Origin: Chloroflexota bacterium
GTDB lineage: Bacteria > Chloroflexota > Dehalococcoidia > SAR202 > UBA11138
NCBI GenBank assembly: GCA_022566975.1
Contig: JADFHV010000160.1
Coordinates: 1-5,550, forward strand
DNA: 5,550 nt
Direction of reading: 5' to 3'
Below, piece by piece: positions 1 to 3,819 of this stretch (its first letter is position 1; each line of letters opens with the position of its first letter). The notes beneath the pieces are model-generated. The model did not search any database. It saw nothing but the letters and a program-made list of their open reading frames with translations, and was not told where the DNA came from. Both the position numbers and the translations under genes were made by a program.

Positions 1-285
1 GGCGACCTGTTCCTTCCCGGCGTCCTCGCTGCCGGACCTGCGGAGGGACAGCTTCCTCAGTTTCTTGTCCGCCTTCTGGAGCCTCCCCTCCCACTCTTCG
101 TCCGATACATCCGCGGTGGAGTTCGCCTGCCTGAGCAGCGACACGACCTTTTCTGCCAGCTGCTGCAACAGGAGGTCCACCATGTTGACATAGCTGTTCA
201 GCTCGGCGGGCCGGTCCTGGCGCATCTCCAGAACCAAGCCGTCGGCTATCTGCTCCGCCACGTTTTTCATGATCTTTCTTTCCAA
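1..285 (-). CDS. Hypothetical helical protein, 5' part (runs off the left edge)
   Basis: I do not recognise this protein. The visible 95 codons stay open to position 1, so the C-terminus is missing. I chose the TTG at 285-283 because a strong Shine-Dalgarno (GGAGGTG on the minus strand, plus positions 293-299) lies about 7-9 nt upstream. An in-frame ATG at 270-268 is the alternative, but only a weak purine run precedes it. The protein is charged and looks mostly alpha-helical: a leucine-rich stretch at about residues 36-55 (with LLLQQLAEKV) is followed by an acidic segment (DEEWEG) and a Lys/Arg-rich segment (KKLRKLSLRR). I see no signal peptide, membrane segment or catalytic motif. Codons favour G or C in third position, as in the plus-strand genes. 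It reads away from the rest of the window, so it is not in their operon. It is probably a real gene of unknown role. Confidence 0.62.
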   Translation of the reverse strand, partial: MERKIMKNVAEQIADGLVLEMRQDRPAELNSYVNMVDLLLQQLAEKVVSLLRQANSTADVSDEEWEGRLQKADKKLRKLSLRRSGSEDAGKEQVA

Positions 286-327
286 CGCATCACACCTCCA
301 GCGGCTAGTCTCTGTTTAAGCCTCTCG

Positions 328-344
328 GCGCGTTTCTAAACCTG
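328..344. repeat. Copy 1 of a shared intergenic motif (GCGCGTTTCTAAACCTG)
   Basis: This stretch lies upstream of the minus-strand gene that starts at 285. It closely matches 1131-1146, which lies upstream of the response regulator (GCGCGTTCTAAACGTG): one T is missing and one base differs. The core GTTTCTAAAC is a short inverted repeat (GTTT/AAAC). It could be a common regulator-binding site or a remnant of a dispersed repeat. Only two copies are visible, so it may also be chance. Confidence 0.25.
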
Positions 345-444
345 TGGCGTTACCTGGCTCTGTTGACGACCTGACACCCGAACGTTGTCCCACCCGTCCG
401 CCCTGAATCTGAATCTGGGACCCGCAGACCCCGCACCAGGAGGT

Positions 445-777
445 TCAGCTCCCTTGCGAATCCCCCGACCGGGACGACGAAAACAGAGCCGCGTCATTTT
501 CAAAGACCTGGGATGAGACGGTGGTCACGGCGACCCGCGGTCCGGGGGCCGTGACGACGGCCCCGTGTTCCGGCGGAGTGATGGACGCCGGCGGTCCGTT
601 GACGACCTCGACCTCTAGCCGGACCAAGCGATCAAGGACGGTGTAGGTCTCGACGGCGTCGAGGGTCCTGCTGCCATCGAGCGTCAGCTGGTCGTCATGG
701 GCGATGGCCGTGACGACCTCGGGGCGCAACTCGATCTCAACGAGGATGGCCTGGCCAAGTGCTCGGTCGACGGTCAA
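445..777 (-). CDS. Hypothetical protein, 110 aa, uncertain
   Basis: I do not recognise the family. Two things suggest a real gene. The codons have strong G/C third-position bias (many GTC, ATC, CTC, GAC), and the TTG start at 777-775 has a GAGGTG Shine-Dalgarno (plus positions 783-788) 5 nt upstream. The frame is open back to a stop at 837-835, but no ATG or GTG occurs in that extension. The product alternates hydrophobic and polar residues, as in beta-strands (AILVEIEL, VRLEVEVV, VAVTTV), has a Pro-rich middle, and ends in a Ser-rich tail. There is no signal peptide or membrane helix. The codon-aligned plus-strand frame is broken by stops near 512 and 616, which favours the minus strand. It ends about 160 bp before the next minus-strand gene, so the two could be co-oriented neighbours. 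A non-coding open frame in GC-rich DNA remains possible. Confidence 0.42.
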   Translation of the reverse strand: MTVDRALGQAILVEIELRPEVVTAIAHDDQLTLDGSRTLDAVETYTVLDRLVRLEVEVVNGPPASITPPEHGAVVTAPGPRVAVTTVSSQVFENDAALFSSSRSGDSQGS

Positions 778-815
778 ATGGACACCTCTATCTGTACCTC
801 TGGCAGGGTGCTGAA

Positions 816-926
816 TCCCGACGGGTCGGGACGACTATCCCCCATGACCCCCTCCCTGGCCAGGAAGGGGGATTTGTTGGCCTGCTAGGCTCTCCCCAAC
901 TCTCCCCCGCCAAACGGGGGGATGAG
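816..926. repeat. Cluster of three GC-rich hairpins (intergenic palindromic element)
   Basis: Three inverted repeats lie in a row. At 816-831, TCCCGA and TCGGGA pair around a CGGG loop. At 848-871 there is a 12+12 near-perfect palindrome centred on TGGCCA, with one mismatch. At 903-921, CCCCCG and CGGGGG pair around CCAAA. The sequence ATCCCCC at 837-843 can also pair with GGGGGAT at 867-873, giving an alternative fold. None is followed by a T-run, so intrinsic terminators are unlikely. The layout resembles dispersed palindromic intergenic repeats; family membership cannot be tested from one window. Confidence 0.5.
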
Positions 927-1236
927 GACAAAGTCGCTTTCATCGCTTTTGGGCCCTCGCTTGTGGGTAAGTTCGGCTAAATTTAGGAAGAGGCACACGG
1001 GACCCATCAGAAACAGGCGACGGCGAACCCCAGGGCCCACAAGAGGACCAACGGAGTGAGCCGTAGCTGGAAAATGGGACTCTCCGCGCTGTGGTCGGTC
1101 TCGCATACCTCAATGGCTTCAACCCGTTGAGCGCGTTCTAAACGTGACGGGCCCGCGAGTTTCACGCGCTGGAGGCCGGGTTAACTAGGAGCTACAGGCC
1201 GGGCCGCATGGCTGCGGCATCTGTCTGGCCCCGGCC
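835..1236. other. Gene-free stretch between the hypothetical ORF and the response regulator
   Basis: No reading frame here has a credible start, Shine-Dalgarno and codon bias together. The frames that exist (for example minus-strand frames around 885-1122) are rich in Arg, Pro and Ser and look like shadows. The left part holds the palindromes of 816-926. An 8-bp inverted pair, CTTGTGGG (960-967) and CCCACAAG (1036-1043), could close a loop of about 68 nt. The right part holds the dyad at 1130-1170. I see no tRNA or rRNA and no convincing -35/-10 pair. TTAACT at 1181-1186 is a weak -10 candidate for the response regulator. Confidence 0.5.
1130..1170. promoter_or_regulatory. Imperfect 41-nt dyad upstream of the response regulator gene
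   Basis: AGCGCGT (1130-1136) pairs perfectly with ACGCGCT (1164-1170). After a small internal loop, AAAC (1140-1143) pairs with GTTT (1159-1162). The loop contains the 8-bp palindrome CGGGCCCG (1148-1155). It ends 66 nt before the ATG at 1237. It includes copy 2 of the GCGCGTT(T)CTAAAC motif also seen at 328-344. It could be an operator or an RNA hairpin in the 5' leader. The function is inferred only from position and symmetry. Confidence 0.35.
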
Positions 1237-2055
1237 ATGGTCGCCAAGCCGGCTCGGGCAGAGGCGGAGAGGGTGAACGTACTGATCGTCGAGGATATTC
1301 CAGAGGTCGTAGACGCGATCAGGCTGTGTTTCAGCATCCGGTGGCCACATGCGGATCTGGTCTCGACCGGACGTGGGGCCGATGCTCTGGGCCTGGTGGA
1401 GACAGCCGTGCCCGACATCGTCATCCTGGACATCGGCCTGCCGGACATGAGCGGGCTCGACGTCCTGAGTGAGATCCGCGGGTTTTCAGATGTACCGGTG
1501 GTCATCGTCACGGCTTACGGCGAAGAGGGTCAGGTGGTGAAGGGCCTGGAAATGGGTGCCGACGACTACATCGTCAAGCCCTTCTCCTTTACAGAGCTGA
1601 TGGCCCGAGCCAAAGCGGTACTGCGCCGTACTACCTTGCCGGAACTGCGAAGAGATGAGGGCACCGTTAGAGTGCCTGGTATGACCATGGACCTCGCGGG
1701 GCACCGCCTATATGTCCACGGCCAGGAGGTCGAACTCACGCCTATCGAGTGGCGGCTGCTGACACGCCTGGTGCGCAACGAAGGCAGGGTGGTGACTCAC
1801 AGCGTTCTGGCCGAGAGGGTATGGGGCACTGAGTTTCTCAGCCCCGCGGCCATCAAGATGTGCGTTCGCCGCCTCAGGCAGAAGCTGGGTGACCGCGCCT
1901 CGGCACCCTCGGTGATCCGGACCCACAGGGGTATGGGCTACAGCTTCTCAAGACCAGGGTCTGCCGACGCTCTGTCCTCTATCGAGCTCGGTCCGACATC
2001 TGTGCCCTCGACAGGGGCGCCCCTGACGGTTACCAGTTCGATACCTGATCGTTAG
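1237..2055 (+). CDS. OmpR/PhoB-family response regulator transcription factor (orphan)
   Basis: This is a two-component response regulator: a phosphorylated receiver domain controlling a winged-helix DNA-binding domain. Numbered from the ATG, the receiver covers about residues 13-131. It has the acidic pair E19-D20, the phospho-acceptor D65 (in VILDIGLPDMSG), the switch residue T92 and the conserved K114 in VKPF. The OmpR/PhoB-type winged helix covers about 149-240, with ELTPIEWRLL, a recognition helix near IKMCVRRLRQKL, and the wing RTHRGMGYSF. A Ser/Pro/Thr-rich tail of about 30 residues follows, so 272 aa exceeds the usual 225-235. The start is uncertain. The ATG at 1237 has no clear Shine-Dalgarno, whereas the in-frame GTG at 1273 follows purine-rich GAGGCGGAGAGG and would give the more typical N-terminus MNVLIVED. 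No histidine kinase is encoded nearby, so the partner is unknown. Downstream lies an anti-sigma/sigma pair, a possible target. A perfect 14-bp palindrome (2012-2025) sits in the tail-coding part. Confidence 0.95.
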   Translation: MVAKPARAEAERVNVLIVEDIPEVVDAIRLCFSIRWPHADLVSTGRGADALGLVETAVPDIVILDIGLPDMSGLDVLSEIRGFSDVPVVIVTAYGEEGQVVKGLEMGADDYIVKPFSFTELMARAKAVLRRTTLPELRRDEGTVRVPGMTMDLAGHRLYVHGQEVELTPIEWRLLTRLVRNEGRVVTHSVLAERVWGTEFLSPAAIKMCVRRLRQKLGDRASAPSVIRTHRGMGYSFSRPGSADALSSIELGPTSVPSTGAPLTVTSSIPDR

Positions 2056-2162
2056 CCGCCAGTTACGCGTGTTACCGGAGTAGTGACGCCACGGTTGTAG
2101 GTTATTGTTCAACGCGTCCCCGTTCCCCCTGCTGGGCAGCCGTGAAGCATTCGCGGTGGGAG

Positions 2163-2168
2163 TATAAT
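2163..2168 (+). promoter_or_regulatory. Candidate -10 box (TATAAT) for the anti-sigma/sigma operon
   Basis: This is a perfect TATAAT 125 nt before the anti-sigma ATG. The -35 is poor: GTGAAG at 2142-2147 shares only the TGA core and sits 15 nt upstream. GGGAG (2158-2162) and CTCCC (2177-2181) form a 5-bp inverted repeat that overlaps the region, a possible operator. The predicted transcript would carry a leader of about 115 nt. The box resembles a housekeeping-sigma promoter; I found no SigB-type GTTTAA/GGGTAT pair. Confidence 0.45.
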
Positions 2169-2208
2169 CAGTCGGGCTCCCCTTCGGATGTTTGGACGAG
2201 TTGCTTAG

Positions 2209-2226
2209 AAAGGAGGAGATGGGTTG
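2209..2226 (+). promoter_or_regulatory. Strong Shine-Dalgarno not attached to a long gene
   Basis: AAAGGAGG (2209-2216) is an ideal ribosome-binding sequence. The suitably spaced start is the TTG at 2224, which opens only TTG AGA AGA GTC TAA (four codons). The ATG at 2219 is too close and stops after two codons. The anti-sigma start lies 77 nt further on and has only a weak site of its own. This may be a leader mini-ORF, a standby ribosome site, or a relic. Confidence 0.35.
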
Positions 2227-2247
2227 AGAAGAGTCTAAGAAGGTCGT

Positions 2248-2349
2248 ATGCCGCAGGAGAGACTCAATCATACCCACCTCAACGGGGCTGTCTATGGCAC
2301 AAAAGTCGGCAGGCGAGGTTACGGTGCTCTGCGTTCCACTCAAGTCTGA
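2248..2349 (+). other. Possible 33-codon leader ORF overlapping the anti-sigma start
   Basis: ATG at 2248 follows AGAAGG with about 4-5 nt spacing and opens 33 codons (beginning MPQERLNHTH) that stop at 2347-2349, 56 nt inside the anti-sigma gene in another frame. Its ribosome-binding site looks better than that of the ATG at 2294. The peptide resembles no family I know. It could be a regulatory upstream ORF or simply an open frame. Confidence 0.2.
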
Positions 2350-2713
2350 ATACGTGTCGGTGCTCCGTGCCACCGCCGGCGTCATTGCTGGGAACATGAC
2401 GTTTAACTATGACGAGATAATGCAGGTTAGGATTGCGGTGTCAGAGGTGTTCGACCTGGGGGTGAAACAGGTGGCGCCTGAGGGCCCGGCGGACTCCGCT
2501 CAGATTACCTTCAGCTTCGCGAGGCATCTACGGGCGCTTGAGATCGTTGTCACGGAACCTGAAGGAGTCGGCCACGCCCTCGCTCTCCCTGAATGGCAGG
2601 AGAGCCGGGCCCTGATCGAAACCCTGATGGACGAGGTGGAACTGGGGGGCGAAGGGTCCGCGGTCCGGATGGTCAAATACGGTCCAGGCGGGCAGGGCGC
2701 GTGGAGGAGCTGA
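2294..2713 (+). CDS. RsbW/SpoIIAB-like anti-sigma factor with degenerate ATP-binding motifs
   Basis: The 139-aa length and segment order match RsbW-type anti-sigma factors (GHKL/HATPase_c_2 fold), which hold SigB/SigF sigma factors inactive and phosphorylate an anti-anti-sigma partner. Family features retained are the first strand and helix (VPLKSEYVSVLRATAGVIAG, residues 14-33), the IAVSE helix (47-51) and the C-terminal IETLMDEVEL then VRMVKYG (108-117, 124-130). The nucleotide-binding features are missing. The N-box, normally SEACTNAVxH, reads SEVFDLGVKQ (50-59), with Leu55 in place of the Mg-coordinating Asn. The usual D-x-G-x-x motif is replaced by TEPEGVG (87-93), and the glycine-rich GGLGLxL loop by WQESRAL (101-107). 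E51, aligned with the general base, remains. It therefore probably does not bind or hydrolyse ATP normally. The ATG at 2294 has only a weak site (ACGGGG) but matches the family's N-terminal length. The sigma gene follows after 69 nt, which supports an anti-sigma role. No rsbV-like gene is adjacent. Confidence 0.82.
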   Translation: MAQKSAGEVTVLCVPLKSEYVSVLRATAGVIAGNMTFNYDEIMQVRIAVSEVFDLGVKQVAPEGPADSAQITFSFARHLRALEIVVTEPEGVGHALALPEWQESRALIETLMDEVELGGEGSAVRMVKYGPGGQGAWRS

Positions 2714-2718
2714 AGGAG

Positions 2719-2796
2719 ATGGCACGGCGGGGAAGTCGCCTGGGGACCGTTCCTGTGTGTACCAGGTGTGTGGAGGCTACCGATGGTCCGGGATGA
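2719..2796 (+). other. Possible 25-codon ORF bridging the anti-sigma and sigma genes
   Basis: ATG at 2719 begins 5 nt after the anti-sigma stop and has GGAGGAG (2703-2709) 9 nt upstream. It runs 25 codons to the TGA at 2794-2796, overlapping the sigma start (ATG 2783) by 14 nt. The peptide is basic at its N-terminus (MARRGSR) and contains CTRC, a CxxC pair. It may be translated only to couple anti-sigma and sigma synthesis, or it may be a tiny protein. No homologue is recognised. Confidence 0.3.
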
Positions 2797-3595
2797 GAAG
2801 GCCGCACTGACAGTCCGTTCCGGTATCGGAACGCGGCCGGGATACCCTCAGAGGGCCCCATCGGCCGGCGAAGATACTCACGAGCGGCCGTGTCCCGGTG
2901 ACGTCGCCACCCGGGAGGCCCTCGTGGAGGACCACCTGCCTCTAGTCCGAAGGCTGTGCATGAGGTTCCGCCACGTCGGCGAGCCTATGGACGACCTGGT
3001 GCAGATCGGGAGCGTAGGACTCTTGAAGGCCGCCGACAAGTTCGACCCACATCGCGGATTCAGCTTCATGACCTACGCCGTGCCAGTCATCGTCGGAGAG
3101 ATCAAGAACTATCTAAGGGACCACGGCTGGGCCGTCAAGGTCCCCCGGAGGCTTCAGAAGCATAAGCTTGCGGTGCACAGGGCTGCCGATGGCCTCACGC
3201 AGGTGCTGGGTCGATCGCCTACCGTGGTCGAGATCGCCAAAGCCACCGACCTGACCCACGAGGAGGTCTATGATACCTTCGAGGTGGGTGCCTACGGCAG
3301 ACCGCTGTCGCTGGAGGCAAAGTACACCGGAAACGGCGCCGGAGACCCGGTCTCCTTGCTGGAGTACGTGGGAAAGGAGGACCCGGCCTTTGACCAGATC
3401 AGCGACCGCATGGACCTCTCCAACACCCTCCAGTGTCTCGACCAGAGAGAGAAGACCATCGTGTATCTGAAGTTCTTCGCGGGTCTCTCGCAGACCAAGA
3501 TCGCGAAGCGGCTTGGGATTTCTCAGATGCATGTGTCTCGATTGCAACGGCGGGCCCTCGACAAGCTCAGGGAGGCCCTGGCGGGACAGGCATAG
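2783..3595 (+). CDS. RNA polymerase sigma factor, SigB/SigF/SigG type
   Basis: This is an alternative sigma-70-family factor that directs RNA polymerase to a dedicated promoter set, typically for stress response or development. Numbered from the ATG (270 aa), residues 1-40 are a low-complexity N-terminal extension. Region 2 spans about 44-113, with the core-binding motif DLVQIGSVGLLKAADKFD (71-88) and FSFMTYAVPVIVGEIKNYLRD (from 93). The family signature GWAVKVPRRLQ (115-125) follows. Region 3 is about 125-200. Region 4 has DQREKTIVYLKFF (220-232) and the helix-turn-helix TKIAKRLGISQMHVSRLQRRAL (from 238). I preferred the ATG at 2783 because GGAGG (2772-2776) lies 6 nt upstream; the GTG at 2768 would add five residues. 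It follows the RsbW-like gene by 69 nt, the order of rsbW-sigB, so that protein is its likely inhibitor. A terminator hairpin begins at its stop codon, marking the operon end; no rsbX follows. Confidence 0.95.
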   Translation: MVRDEKAALTVRSGIGTRPGYPQRAPSAGEDTHERPCPGDVATREALVEDHLPLVRRLCMRFRHVGEPMDDLVQIGSVGLLKAADKFDPHRGFSFMTYAVPVIVGEIKNYLRDHGWAVKVPRRLQKHKLAVHRAADGLTQVLGRSPTVVEIAKATDLTHEEVYDTFEVGAYGRPLSLEAKYTGNGAGDPVSLLEYVGKEDPAFDQISDRMDLSNTLQCLDQREKTIVYLKFFAGLSQTKIAKRLGISQMHVSRLQRRALDKLREALAGQA

Positions 3596-3620
3596 GGGTC
3601 CAACAGGACCCCCTTCATTT
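3595..3620 (+). terminator. Hairpin terminator overlapping the sigma factor stop codon
   Basis: GGGGTCC (3595-3601) pairs perfectly with GGACCCC (3606-3612) around the loop AACA. The first G of the stem is the last base of the TAG stop. CTTCATTT follows, a modest T-rich tail, so an intrinsic terminator is likely though not of textbook strength. Its position at the end of the sigma gene fits the end of the anti-sigma/sigma transcript. Confidence 0.55.
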
Positions 3621-3624
3621 GTCG

Positions 3625-3685
3625 CAGCCTAAAGGCTGAGGCATCGTTCCACGCCTGGCGTGACCCCACATCCTTCAGGGTGTGG
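3625..3685. repeat. Three consecutive small palindromes after the terminator
   Basis: CAGCC/GGCTG pair around TAAA (3625-3638). CACGCC/GGCGTG flank a single T (3650-3662). CCACATCC (3666-3673) pairs with GGGTGTGG (3678-3685) around TTCA, with one G-T wobble. With the terminator, this makes four hairpins in 91 nt. The arrangement looks like a REP-like intergenic element; no second copy lies in this window, so that is inference. Confidence 0.4.
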
Positions 3686-3705
3686 CAGGGTGTGGCAGGG
3701 TGTGG
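3676..3705. repeat. Three perfect tandem copies of a 10-bp unit (CAGGGTGTGG)
   Basis: The unit repeats exactly at 3676-3685, 3686-3695 and 3696-3705. Copy 1 supplies the right arm of the hairpin at 3666-3685, so the left arm CCACATCC could pair with any of the three copies. The array probably grew by slippage duplication of that arm. It ends 63 nt before the next promoter element. Confidence 0.85.
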
Positions 3706-3767
3706 TCGATATCTGGTCAGCCGCCGGAGGGAGGGCATCGGGCTGCCTTTCGGCCGCAGTCGCCGGC

Positions 3768-3776
3768 TGATATAAT
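3768..3776 (+). promoter_or_regulatory. Extended -10 promoter (TGATATAAT) for the MFS gene
   Basis: TGATATAAT combines a perfect TATAAT (3771-3776) with the TGn extension, which can make a -35 box dispensable; none is evident at the expected spacing. Transcription would start near 3783, giving a leader of about 37 nt to the TTG at 3820. It shares the string TATAATC with the candidate promoter at 2163. Confidence 0.6.
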
Positions 3777-3819
3777 CGGGCGTGCTCGATTTTGAGCCAG
3801 CCGGACCCGCACCGAGATC

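Noticed and set aside
697..980. Plus-strand frames overlapping 445-777
   Set aside because: They are short, extend through the hairpin cluster, and lack the codon bias seen on the minus strand.
885..1122. Overlapping minus-strand frames in the gene-free stretch
   Set aside because: There is no Shine-Dalgarno at a sensible distance, composition is dominated by Arg, Pro and Ser, and part of the frames runs through the palindromes.
1208..1276. 22-codon plus-strand ORF whose TGA overlaps the alternative GTG start of the response regulator
   Set aside because: The nearest GGAG is about 16 nt upstream, too far for a good ribosome site, and the peptide is Arg/Pro-rich.
2056..2293. SigB-type autoregulatory promoter (GTTTAA, then GGGTAT) before the anti-sigma gene
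   Set aside because: GTTCAA (2107-2112) and GTTTGG (2190-2195) occur, but neither has a GGGTAT-like box at the right spacing; the TATAAT at 2163 fits a housekeeping promoter better.
2142..2399. 85-codon plus-strand frame crossing the anti-sigma start
   Set aside because: It begins upstream of the predicted transcription start, is rich in Ser, Arg and Cys, and overlaps the recognised anti-sigma frame.
3113..3547. Minus-strand open frame opposite the sigma factor gene
   Set aside because: It is a shadow of a clearly recognised sigma-70 family gene and has no independent support.
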